The notes under the pieces are model-generated. The model was not told where the DNA came from. It saw only the letters and a program-made list of their open reading frames with translations, and made no database searches. Below, one piece after another: positions 45,405 to 52,798 of a stretch of DNA of 64,000 nucleotides. The position numbers and the translations under genes were made by a program. Numbering within the stretch: position 1 is the first letter of the stretch; every line of letters starts with the position of its first letter. This stretch comes from Saccharopolyspora_C sp040643635 (GTDB taxonomy: Bacteria > Actinomycetota > Actinomycetes > Mycobacteriales > Pseudonocardiaceae), in assembly GCF_040643635.1 (NCBI RefSeq), contig NZ_JBEYUS010000002.1, positions 140,975-204,974 of the forward strand, in the 5' to 3' direction.

Positions 45405-45506
45405 ATGGTTCCCACCGAGACCGAAACCACCCCGCAGGCCAGCGGCGGTTGCAGCTGCTGCGCGAGCTGCAGCGGCCCCTCCTGCGGGTGTTGCTCCGGC
45501 TGCTGA
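45405..45506 (+). CDS. 33-residue cysteine-rich peptide, unknown
   Basis: The peptide starts MVPTETETTPQASGG and ends with eight Cys in 18 residues, CSCCASCSGPSCGCCSGC, that is, two CxCCxxC modules four residues apart. AGGAG lies seven bases before the ATG, and a strong hairpin terminator starts 15 bp after the stop, so it looks like a real one-gene unit. The Thr/Glu-rich front with Gly-Gly before the Cys block resembles a leader-core design of modified peptides; the Cys spacing equally suits a metallothionein-like metal binder. No modifying enzymes or transporter lie beside it. A longer TTG-started frame from 45276 is possible but lacks a ribosome binding site. Confidence 0.65.
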   Translation: MVPTETETTPQASGGCSCCASCSGPSCGCCSGC

Positions 45507-45521
45507 TCGCACGCACCGGGT

Positions 45522-45552
45522 TCCGGGGGCGCGGGTTCCGCACCCCCGGAAT
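45522..45552 (+). terminator. Terminator of the Cys-rich peptide gene
   Basis: TTCCGGGGG and CCCCCGGAA arms with an inner GCGG/CCGC pairing. It lies between the small gene and the convergent hydrolase gene and can serve both. Confidence 0.75.
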
Positions 45553-45565
45553 TCGCGCGTGCTGA

Positions 45566-47119
45566 TCAGGCGGGGCAGGCCTTGCCCGCGGCGGGGATCG
45601 CGCCCTGCACGAGGAATCGGCTCACCGTCTCGGTCACGCAGTCCGAGCGGCCGATCGCGCCGTGCCCGGTGCCCTGCCAGTTCACCGCGACCCCGGTCGG
45701 CAGCTGCTCCGCCAGGTGCTTGCTGCCCTGCACCGGGACCAGCGGATCGTTCTGGGTGGTCACCACCGGGATCGGCGGCAGGCCCGGAACGGAGGGCGGC
45801 GGCAGCTCCTCCTGCGGCTCCGGCCACTGCGCGCACCAGGCGAGGCGCTGCGCGAACAGGCCGCCGAACAGCCGGTTCGACCCCGTCCACTCGGTCGCCA
45901 CGTCCACGAGCCGCTCGGCGGGCAACCGCAGCCGGGTGTCGTTGCAGCTGGTGATCAGGTCGCCGTCCAGCTGCGCGGGATCGGCGCCGGTGTCCCGCAC
46001 CAGCGGTGCGGCGAGCGCGCTGATCTGCGCGCCGTTCCCGGAGTTCGCCGCGGCCAGCGCCGATGACAGCCGCGGCCAGCGCTCCGGGTCGCCCAGGCCG
46101 TGCAGCAGCACCCGCACGATCTTGCCCGCGCCCACCGGCCCGTCCGCCGCGGGCAGCGACGTCGACCGGGTGCGCTGCACCAGTTCCTGCACGGTGCGGC
46201 GCGGATCGGGGCCCAGCGGGCAATCCCGGCTCGTGCAGTCGGCGGCGAACGCGTCGAAGGTCTGCTCGGCGGACTGCGCCTGCGCCCCGGCCACGGCCAT
46301 CGTGTCCAGCTGCGGGTCGAGCCCGCCGTCGAACACCATCCGGCCCACCGAATCCGGGTAGCGCTGGGCGTAGGTGGTGAGCACCCGGCTCGCCTCGCCG
46401 AGGCCGATGGCGTGCAGCTTCGGCACGTCCAGCTCCAGCCGCAGCTCCTCCAGGTCGGCCGCGGTGCGCCACGAGTCGTAGGCCTGCAACCGGTCGTCCA
46501 GGTCCAGCAGGCACTCCTGGCTGGACACCCGCACCGAGGTCAGCAGCCGGTCCATCGAAGCCCGGTCGGTGGCCTGCGGGTCGAAGCCGACGATGTTCTC
46601 CCGCTGCGTCGGCGGCATGCAGTCCGCCGGGTCGGACTGGCCGGTGCCGCGCCGGTCCATGCCGATGATCCGGAACGTGCGCAGCAGCTCCGGCGGCAGC
46701 CGCAGCGCCAGCCGCGCGGCCACCGAGGTGCCCGGCTCGCCGTGCACATCGCCCAGCACCACCAGGGGAACGCCGCCGGTGCCGGTGCTCAGCAGCGCCG
46801 CGCGGGTGGTGCCCTCGGCCGGGGCCTCCGGGGAGTCCAATGTGGTCAGCAGCTGCGAGCAGGAGAACGACGGGCCGGTCGCGGGCAGCGCCAGCTCTTC
46901 GCGGGTCTCCCCGGTGCAGTCCGCCCAGTTCAGCGCGCTGCCCGCGGACGGGCCGAGTCCGGGCAGCGGGGCGGGTCCGGGCGGCGCCGGGGCCGGGGCC
47001 ACCGGCTGCTCGGCGTCCCGGTAGGCGACCGCGGGCCGCTGCGACGGGCCCGCGGAACACCCCGCCACCAACCCGGTGAGCAGCAGCAGAGCACCGATGC
47101 GGTGGCTGGTGCGCGGCAC
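45566..47119 (-). CDS. Lipoprotein of the tripeptidyl-aminopeptidase-like alpha/beta hydrolase family, nucleophile replaced
   Basis: A 517-residue exported protein. The signal peptide ends in a lipobox (LVAGC, Cys21), so it should be membrane-anchored outside. The hydrolase core has the oxyanion-side GMDRRGTGQSDP and retains the Asp (TTQNDPLVP) and His (GTGHGA). At the nucleophile elbow, where relatives have GxSxG, it reads GLGEA with Gly241 in the Ser position. Either catalysis is lost or another residue acts. Position corresponds to mycobacterial Rv2672. GTG at 47119. Confidence 0.87.
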   Translation of the reverse strand: MPRTSHRIGALLLLTGLVAGCSAGPSQRPAVAYRDAEQPVAPAPAPPGPAPLPGLGPSAGSALNWADCTGETREELALPATGPSFSCSQLLTTLDSPEAPAEGTTRAALLSTGTGGVPLVVLGDVHGEPGTSVAARLALRLPPELLRTFRIIGMDRRGTGQSDPADCMPPTQRENIVGFDPQATDRASMDRLLTSVRVSSQECLLDLDDRLQAYDSWRTAADLEELRLELDVPKLHAIGLGEASRVLTTYAQRYPDSVGRMVFDGGLDPQLDTMAVAGAQAQSAEQTFDAFAADCTSRDCPLGPDPRRTVQELVQRTRSTSLPAADGPVGAGKIVRVLLHGLGDPERWPRLSSALAAANSGNGAQISALAAPLVRDTGADPAQLDGDLITSCNDTRLRLPAERLVDVATEWTGSNRLFGGLFAQRLAWCAQWPEPQEELPPPSVPGLPPIPVVTTQNDPLVPVQGSKHLAEQLPTGVAVNWQGTGHGAIGRSDCVTETVSRFLVQGAIPAAGKACPA

Positions 47120-47343
47120 GACTGCTCCTCTGCGTGGTCGGGATCTGCGCCGAGCATCGCATGATCGGCGTGAGCACCGGGTGAGGGGGAGCGGTGCGTG
47201 CCTCGTCGCAATCCGGTTGGGTGCGGCCGCACCGGCGGCTACGGTTCGCCGGGCACCGGGGCCGGGCCGACGTGCGCACCGGCCTCGCGCCGGGTACCAG
47301 CAGAGCGGAACGGGTGGCCGACCCGGGAGCAGGAGGAACAGGC

Positions 47344-48246
47344 GTGGTCGCGGTCAACATGGACGGTGCGTCGTCGCGCGGACGGCCCCTCTGGGCCGGG
47401 GTGCAACCGGCGGTGGCCCGCGGTTTCGGCGCCGTGCCGCCGCCGGTGCTGGTGCTGCTCGGCGTGATCAGCCTCCAGGTCGGAGCCGCGTTCGCCAAGC
47501 AGCTGTTCGCGCTCGCCGGGGCGTCCGGGGTGGTGACGCTGCGCCTGCTGTTCGCCGCGCTGGTGCTGGTGGTGGTCTGGCGGCCGTCGCTGCGGCTGGA
47601 CCGCGCCACGCTGCTGGTGGTCGCCGGGTACGGCGCGGTGCTGGCGGGGATGAACATCTGCCTGTACCAGTCGATCGACCGCATTCCGCTGGGCGTGGCG
47701 GTGACCATCGAGTTCCTGGGACCGCTGGCGGTGGCGGTGTTCGGGTCGAAGCGGAAGCTGGACCTGCTGTGGGCGGTGCTCGCCGGGGTCGGCGTGCTGC
47801 TGCTGTCCGGAGTGGACGGTGGGCTGGATCCGGTGGGCGTCGGGTTCGCGCTCGCCGCGGCGGTGCTGTGGGCCTGCTACATCCTCGTCGGCGCGAAGCT
47901 GGGCAGCCGCACCAGCGGCGGATCCGGGCTGGCGCTGGGCATGGCGTTCGGCGCGCTGGTGGCGCTGCCGTTCGGGATCACCGGGGCAGGCGCGCAGCTG
48001 TTGTCGGCACCGGTGCTGGTGGCGGGTCTCGTGGTGGCGCTGATGTCCTCGGTGGTGCCGTACTCGCTGGAGCTGGAGGCGCTGCGGCGGATGCCGCCCC
48101 GCGTGTTCGGCGTGCTGATGAGCTTGGAGCCTGCGGTGGCCGCGCTGGCCGGTCTGCTCGTGCTGCAGGAGGCGCTGGGCGTGCTGCAGTGGGTCGCGAT
48201 CGGCTGCGTCGTGCTCGCCTCGATCGGCGCGACCCGCAGCACCTGA
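47344..48246 (+). CDS. EamA-family transporter (RhtA-like exporter)
   Basis: A 300-residue membrane protein with ten predicted helices in two EamA repeats (about 30-145 and 165-295). GAAFAKQLFALAGASGVVTL and the second-repeat VPYSLELEALRRMPPRVFGV resemble threonine/homoserine exporter RhtA. The start is GTG at 47344 with AGGAGG seven bases upstream. Substrate unknown. Confidence 0.88.
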   Translation: MVAVNMDGASSRGRPLWAGVQPAVARGFGAVPPPVLVLLGVISLQVGAAFAKQLFALAGASGVVTLRLLFAALVLVVVWRPSLRLDRATLLVVAGYGAVLAGMNICLYQSIDRIPLGVAVTIEFLGPLAVAVFGSKRKLDLLWAVLAGVGVLLLSGVDGGLDPVGVGFALAAAVLWACYILVGAKLGSRTSGGSGLALGMAFGALVALPFGITGAGAQLLSAPVLVAGLVVALMSSVVPYSLELEALRRMPPRVFGVLMSLEPAVAALAGLLVLQEALGVLQWVAIGCVVLASIGATRST

Positions 48247-48282
48247 TCGCCCTCCGCGCGGCGGGGAATCCGCTCACCTGCG

Positions 48283-48300
48283 GTTCCGTTCTCCCGGAAC
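48283..48300. terminator. Small hairpin between convergent genes
   Basis: GTTCCG-N6-CGGAAC, 37 bp after the EamA stop and 49 bp from the ligase stop. Weak terminator candidate. Confidence 0.35.
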
Positions 48301-48348
48301 AAGATCCGCTGCTAATAGCGAGTGGATCATCGTCGCTGGGGTTCGACG

Positions 48349-49431
48349 TCAGCCGTGGAGGAGGGCGTCCAGGTCGTAGCGGGCGGGCTCGTCGAGCTGG
48401 TCGTAGCGGCAGGACTCCGGTTCGCGGTCCGGGCGCCACCGCAGGAACTGCGCGGTGTGCCGGAACCGGGACGGCACGGCCCCTTCGGTGTGGTCGTAGG
48501 AGACCTCGGCGACCCGCTCCGGCCGCAACGGCTGCCACGGCTGCACCGAGCTGCGCCAGCGGTTGACCGCGCCGGGCAGCCTGCGGCCGTCGTGGGCCTG
48601 CTCGCCGAGCCACGGGTGCGGCTCGTCGGTGCGCAGCGGCGCCAGTTCGGTCGCGAGTTCGCGCCGCCGCTCCGCGGTGAACGCCCCGGCCACGCCCACG
48701 TGGTGCAGCACGTCCCGGTCGTCGTGCAGTCCGAGCAGCAGCGAACCGACGGCGGTGCCCGGTTCGGTGCCGGTGTGCCAGCGCAGCCCGGCGACGACGC
48801 AGTCCGCGGTGCGCACGTGCTTGATCTTGAGCATGGTGCGCTTGCCCGGCGCGTACGGGCCGGCACCGTCCTTGCCGATCACGCCGTCCAGGCCCGCTCC
48901 CTCGAACACCCGGAACCATTCGGCGGCGGTGGCGGAGTCGGTGGTCAACGGCGTGATCCGCAGCCCGGGGCCGGTGATCGCCAGCTCCTCCAGCCGCCGC
49001 CTGCGCGCGGTGAACGGTTCGGCGCGCAGGTCCTCCTCGTCGACGGCGAGCAGGTCGAACGCGATGAACAGCGCCGGGGTGCGCTCGGCCAGTTCCCGCA
49101 CCCGGCTCTCGGCGGGGTGGATGCGTTCGGACAGCGCGTCCCAGTCGAGCCGCTGCCCGTCCGCGTCGGAGCGGACCACGACGAGTTCGCCGTCGAGCAC
49201 GGCGGGCCGCCGCACCCGGCCCGCGGCGCGCAGCACTTCGGGGAAGTAGCGGTCGAGCGGTTTGCCGGTGCGGGATTGCAGCACCGCGGGTTCGGTGCTG
49301 CCGGGGTCGGCGAACAGCAGGCAGCGGAAGCCGTCCCACTTCGGCTCGAAGCAGAGCCCCGGCCGGTCGGGGATGCCGTCCACCGGCGCGGCCAGCATCG
49401 GTTTCACCGGCGGTTGCACGATCAACGCCAC
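48349..49431 (-). CDS. ATP-dependent DNA ligase (LigC/LigD-ligase type)
   Basis: A 360-residue ligase. The adenylation motif is EPKWDGFR (Lys31), followed by VLDGELVV (motif III), FIAFDLLAVDEEDL (motif IIIa), GLDGVIGKDGAGPYAPGKR (motif IV/V) and a C-terminal OB domain. It seals nicks using ATP; members of this class work with stand-alone PolDom and Ku in end joining. GTG at 49431 is preceded by GGGGAGG. Confidence 0.93.
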   Translation of the reverse strand: MALIVQPPVKPMLAAPVDGIPDRPGLCFEPKWDGFRCLLFADPGSTEPAVLQSRTGKPLDRYFPEVLRAAGRVRRPAVLDGELVVVRSDADGQRLDWDALSERIHPAESRVRELAERTPALFIAFDLLAVDEEDLRAEPFTARRRRLEELAITGPGLRITPLTTDSATAAEWFRVFEGAGLDGVIGKDGAGPYAPGKRTMLKIKHVRTADCVVAGLRWHTGTEPGTAVGSLLLGLHDDRDVLHHVGVAGAFTAERRRELATELAPLRTDEPHPWLGEQAHDGRRLPGAVNRWRSSVQPWQPLRPERVAEVSYDHTEGAVPSRFRHTAQFLRWRPDREPESCRYDQLDEPARYDLDALLHG

Positions 49432-49512
49432 CTGGACCTCCCCGCAGCTCGGACTCCGAGTATGTGGCCGTCGGCCGCTGCGAGCCCGCCCATCGGGCAC
49501 CCCGGACAGCAC

Positions 49513-49544
49513 GATGGCCCGCCCACCGGGGTGGACGGGCCATC
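49513..49544 (-). terminator. Terminator of the Asp23/AmaP stress operon
   Basis: 15-bp arms GATGGCCCGCCCACC and GGTGGACGGGCCATC with one mismatch and a two-base loop, 12 bp beyond the last gene of the minus-strand cluster. Confidence 0.8.
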
Positions 49545-49556
49545 GGTGTTCGCGGG

Positions 49557-50222
49557 TCAGCGCACGCGCTGGCGGGCGCCGCGGTCGAGCTGGAGGCGGA
49601 TCGCGGTGGGCAGCGCGTCCACGTCGAGGGCCCGGCGGGCGCGGGAGAGGACCTTCGCGTCCAGTTCCTCCCACACGTGCCGCACGTTCGTGCCCTCCTG
49701 CAGCGCGAGGGTGAGCCGCACGTTGGGCCGCTGGTCGGTGCCCGCCATCCGCACCCGGGCGCGGGTGACACCGGTGACGCTCTCCGCGTCGGCGCGCATC
49801 GCCTCGGTCAGCGCGTGCGAGGTGATGGTCGCCGAGCTCTCCGCGTCGCCGTGCAGCCGGAGGTCGGGGCGGCCTTCGGGGCGCAGCGCCCGCAGCAGCC
49901 ACCACAACCCGAGCAGCGCCAGCACGATCCCCGCCACGATCGCCACGCCGAAGGCCAGCGGCCGGTTGCCGCCCGCCCACTGGGTGAGCAGCGGGTCCAG
50001 CACGGGCCGCTGCGCGCGGAACCGGCCCAGCCAGCCCGCGCCGACGACCAGCGCCGCCGCGCCGGCCAGCAGCAGCACCAGTCCGAGCACGCCGAGCAGC
50101 CACCGCTCGAAGCCGAGCGAGCGGCCGACGGCGGTCCGGCTCGGCCGCGCGGGTGTCTTGCGGGTGGCGGACTCGTTCCCGGTGCCCTCGTCGGGGCGGG
50201 TCGTGGTGTCCTGGGTCGACAT
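49557..50222 (-). CDS. amaP: Alkaline-shock response membrane anchor protein (AmaP-like)
   Basis: A 221-residue protein with a disordered basic N-terminus, two transmembrane helices (LLGVLGLVLLLAGAAALVVG and AFGVAIVAGIVLALLGLWWL) and a soluble C-terminal domain (about 115-221) with the Asp23-like pattern ITSHALTEAMRADAESVTGV. In Gram-positive bacteria AmaP anchors Asp23 at the membrane. The ATG overlaps the stop of the DUF6286 gene by one base. Last gene of the cluster. Confidence 0.82.
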   Translation of the reverse strand: MSTQDTTTRPDEGTGNESATRKTPARPSRTAVGRSLGFERWLLGVLGLVLLLAGAAALVVGAGWLGRFRAQRPVLDPLLTQWAGGNRPLAFGVAIVAGIVLALLGLWWLLRALRPEGRPDLRLHGDAESSATITSHALTEAMRADAESVTGVTRARVRMAGTDQRPNVRLTLALQEGTNVRHVWEELDAKVLSRARRALDVDALPTAIRLQLDRGARQRVR

Positions 50223-50755
50223 CACCGCTCCTTCGCGGGGGAGACCGACACCGACACCCGGGGCCGGCGTTGCAACGGCAGGTCTTCGACGGTGTCGGAG
50301 GCCTTCTTGGCCACCCGGTCGCGCAGGTCGCCGACGCTGCGGAACCGGCCGCGGGCCTTCACCTTCACCTTCCGGCGGTCGGCGGTCACCGTGGCGCCTG
50401 CGACCCCGTCCTCGGCGCGGACCTGGTGGCCGACCAGCCGGGCCAGCGAGCGCGGGTCGGTGGTGACGGTGACCTCGGGGGCGGGGTCCGCGAGCCGGAC
50501 TTCCTTGCGCCCGGCGCGGAACACCGCCAGCAGCAGGATCAGCCCGACGACCGCGACGGCGGCGGCGACCAGCCGCACCGGCAGGTCGTGCCAGCTCAGG
50601 CCGCGCAGCGACGATCCGGCGGCGGACCAGGGGACGAGCACGCCGCGGGAGCCTGGATTCGTCCAGGCGCCGATGGCCTCCACCACCAGCAGCACCCCGA
50701 CGACGAGGGCGATCAGCCCGGCCGCGGCGGTGATCAAACGGACTAGGGCACGCAC
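50222..50755 (-). CDS. DUF6286 membrane protein
   Basis: A 177-residue protein with two transmembrane helices (LITAAAGLIALVVGVLLVVE and RLVAAAVAVVGLILLLAVFR) and a soluble C-terminal part (VTVTTDPRSLARLVGHQVRA) shaped like the alkaline-shock fold. GTG at 50755. It lies four bases from the Asp23 gene and overlaps amaP by one base, so these are one transcript. Confidence 0.8.
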   Translation of the reverse strand: MRALVRLITAAAGLIALVVGVLLVVEAIGAWTNPGSRGVLVPWSAAGSSLRGLSWHDLPVRLVAAAVAVVGLILLLAVFRAGRKEVRLADPAPEVTVTTDPRSLARLVGHQVRAEDGVAGATVTADRRKVKVKARGRFRSVGDLRDRVAKKASDTVEDLPLQRRPRVSVSVSPAKER

Positions 50756-50759
50756 GGGC

Positions 50760-51164
50760 TCACTCCACTCGGTCTCGTTTCGGGGCGGGCACCAGTGCGG
50801 ACACGGTGACCTCCACCGCCGTCACCCGGCAGCCTGCTTGCCGGGACAGTTCCTCGCGGACTCGTTCCCGCACTTCGCGCACGGTGTCGCGCACCGGGGC
50901 GGGGTAGCGCAGCGCCAGGTCGAGCCGGACGCGCAGCTCGCGGTCCGGGCCGGTGAGCCGGGCGCTGGATCCCTGGGTGCCGACGCCCACGCCGACGATG
51001 CGGCGCGGTGCGCGGGTGGTGCCGGAAACGCCGTCCGCGGCGTGCTCGGCGATCTTGCGCAGCACCGCTCGGTCGATGTCCAGCGAGCCGCGTTCGGCGG
51101 CGTCGTCCGCCGCGGAGGTCCGCTCGGTCGCGGCCTCGGCCCGCTCGGTGGCGGGGGCGCTCAT
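50760..51164 (-). CDS. Asp23/Gls24-family envelope stress protein
   Basis: A 134-residue soluble protein. After a polar N-terminus the domain begins GSLDIDRAVLRKIAEHAADG and continues to RLDLALRYPAPVRDTVREVR, the usual alternating beta/alpha Asp23 layout with invariant RV(R)xxVxxEL-like end. It probably polymerises at the membrane with AmaP. The ATG overlaps the DUF2273 stop by four bases. Confidence 0.85.
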   Translation of the reverse strand: MSAPATERAEAATERTSAADDAAERGSLDIDRAVLRKIAEHAADGVSGTTRAPRRIVGVGVGTQGSSARLTGPDRELRVRLDLALRYPAPVRDTVREVRERVREELSRQAGCRVTAVEVTVSALVPAPKRDRVE

Positions 51165-51340
51165 CGGTCCTTGCCCCGGCCCAGGAAGTCGCCGATCTCC
51201 AGCTCGCCGTCCAGCACGCGGCCGACGATCAGTCCGATCGCCCCGATCACCAGGGCGATGAGGAAACCGGTGAAGCCCCCGGCTGCGGCGGCGACACCGA
51301 GGAGGAGCCCGGCGAACAGGCCGGTCTGCGTTGCGTTCAT
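51161..51340 (-). CDS. DUF2273 small membrane protein
   Basis: A 59-residue protein with two short hydrophobic segments (GLFAGLLLGVAAAAGGFTGF and LIALVIGAIGLIVGRVLDG) and a basic tail. DUF2273 proteins accompany Asp23/AmaP in Gram-positive bacteria. Function unknown. Confidence 0.85.
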   Translation of the reverse strand: MNATQTGLFAGLLLGVAAAAGGFTGFLIALVIGAIGLIVGRVLDGELEIGDFLGRGKDR

Positions 51341-51389
51341 CGTGGGAGAAACCTTCCTGACTGGGAGGACCGTGCGTCGGCTGTCAATA

Positions 51390-51692
51390 TCACCGCACCC
51401 GGCTGCGGCGCTTCCGCAGCCGCCACGCCCGCACCCGGCGCAGCACGCCGCCGAGGCCGCGCGGGTCGGCGACCACGACCACCGGCGCGTCGTAGCGGTC
51501 GGAGGGTCGGGCGCGGCGGTCGCCGCGTTCCGGGCGGGAGGGCGCGGGATTCCGGTCGGTGGCGTCGCGGCGGGCCTGCAGCGCGGCGAGGCCCGCCACG
51601 AACGCTTCGTGATCACCGCCCACGTCGGGGTGGTGCGCGCGGACGAAGGCGCGCAGGCGGACCCGCGCGTCGTCGTCCGGCGAGCCCGTCAT
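51390..51692 (-). CDS. Small basic protein with a truncated J-domain-like HPD motif
   Basis: A 100-residue protein. Near the start it reads LRAFVRAHHPDVGGDHEAFV, which has the HPD tripeptide and following helix of a J domain, but without the usual helices I-II before it. The C-terminal half is Arg-rich (RRVRAWRLRKRRSRVR), suggesting nucleic-acid or membrane contact. It overlaps the upstream Asp23-like gene by four bases. Homology to DnaJ is suggestive only. Confidence 0.6.
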   Translation of the reverse strand: MTGSPDDDARVRLRAFVRAHHPDVGGDHEAFVAGLAALQARRDATDRNPAPSRPERGDRRARPSDRYDAPVVVVADPRGLGGVLRRVRAWRLRKRRSRVR

Positions 51693-52057
51693 CGCGGTGC
51701 CGCCTCGTCCTGGCCGGGGGCATCGGCCTCGTCCGAGGTGAGCACGTCGACGACGGTGATGTCGACCGGAGCCGGTCCGGTCACGGCGAGCACGCGTTCG
51801 CGCAGTGCGGCCACGATCCCCGGCAGCGGCTCGGTCAGGCGCAGCACCACGCCGACTTCGACGGGTTCGCCGCGTTCGCCGACGCGGACTCCGGTGACCT
51901 GCCTGCCGGGCAGGTACGCGGCGATGGTGCCGTACGCGCCGCCGTGCAACCGGGCGACGGACGGGTGCGCGAGCACCGCCCGAGCGACCCGGTCGGCGAG
52001 CTGCTCCTCGACTTCGGGATCGTCCCGGCCGTGGTCACCGGGCGCGGATTCGGTCAT
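51689..52057 (-). CDS. Asp23-like protein
   Basis: A 122-residue acidic protein. The central part (ADRVARAVLAHPSVARLHGG ... VRVGERGEPVEVGVVLRL ... ALRERVLAVTGPAPVDITVV) has the Asp23/Gls24 pattern of strands and helices but is divergent. It overlaps the J-like gene, and the strong Asp23 gene lies 75 bp upstream. Confidence 0.68.
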   Translation of the reverse strand: MTESAPGDHGRDDPEVEEQLADRVARAVLAHPSVARLHGGAYGTIAAYLPGRQVTGVRVGERGEPVEVGVVLRLTEPLPGIVAALRERVLAVTGPAPVDITVVDVLTSDEADAPGQDEAAPR

Positions 52058-52132
52058 GTCGGTGTCCTTCGAGAGCGGGCCGGGATGGGAAGCGCGCGGC
52101 CCCGGCCGGGGCGTCCGGAGCCGCGCGCCGTC

Positions 52133-52660
52133 TCACTCCACGCGCGAGGAGGCGGGGGCGCTGCCACCGTTGCCGCCGTCCTCGTCGTCCTCCGAGGGCA
52201 GGTGGATGTCGTTGACGGAGATGTTGACCTCGATGACCTCGAGGCCGGTCATCCGCTCGACGCCGTTGATCACGTTGCGGCGCACGGCGCGGGCCAGCTC
52301 GACGATGGAGGCGCCGTACTCGACGACGATGTCCAGGTCGATCGCGGCCTGCTTCTCGCCGACCTCGACGGTCACGCCCTGCGTGGTGGTGGTGCCGCTG
52401 CCGCCGGGGATGCGCTCGCGGATGGCGCCGAAGGCGCGGGAGACGCCGCCGCCCATGGCGTGCACGCCCGAGATCTCGCGGGCGGCGATGCCGGCGATCT
52501 TCTGCACCACGGAGGCGGCGATCGTCGTCTTGCCCTGCGAGGTGTCGTCGGCGAGGCGGGCCGGGGTGGCGCTGCCGCTGGGGCTCAGGCCCTTGCCACC
52601 GGTCGTGGACCCGCTCTGGGTCTCGGTGCTCTGGGCGGAGGTACCACTCGACTGGGCCAT
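52133..52660 (-). CDS. Asp23/Gls24-family envelope stress protein (main copy)
   Basis: A 175-residue protein. The N-terminal 45 residues are Ser/Thr/Gly-rich, then the Asp23 domain (TTIAASVVQKIAGIAAREIS, KQAAIDLDIVVEYGASIVEL, VRRNVINGVERMTGLEVIEV) and an acidic tail. ATG at 52660 has AGGAG eight bases upstream. The 138-bp gap in front suggests its own promoter. Confidence 0.9.
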   Translation of the reverse strand: MAQSSGTSAQSTETQSGSTTGGKGLSPSGSATPARLADDTSQGKTTIAASVVQKIAGIAAREISGVHAMGGGVSRAFGAIRERIPGGSGTTTTQGVTVEVGEKQAAIDLDIVVEYGASIVELARAVRRNVINGVERMTGLEVIEVNISVNDIHLPSEDDEDGGNGGSAPASSRVE

Positions 52661-52773
52661 GAAAGGGCTCCTTCCCCTGAAGATCTCGTTGTCGCCCTGG
52701 GCGGTCGCAGTCGCCTGCGAGCTCCGGGACTGCAAGATCCGATGCGAGTGATCCCGGAACATCGCGCAACTGC

Positions 52774-52783
52774 GACCTAGGTC
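52774..52783. promoter_or_regulatory. Palindrome in the asp23 promoter gap
   Basis: GACCTAGGTC, within TGCGACCTAGGTCACA, lies 114 bp upstream of the main asp23 start and 16 bp from the stop of the zinc-finger gene. Possible regulator site; weak evidence. The rest of the 138-bp gap shows no clear -35/-10. Confidence 0.3.
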
Positions 52784-52798
52784 ACATGAATGAGCTAA

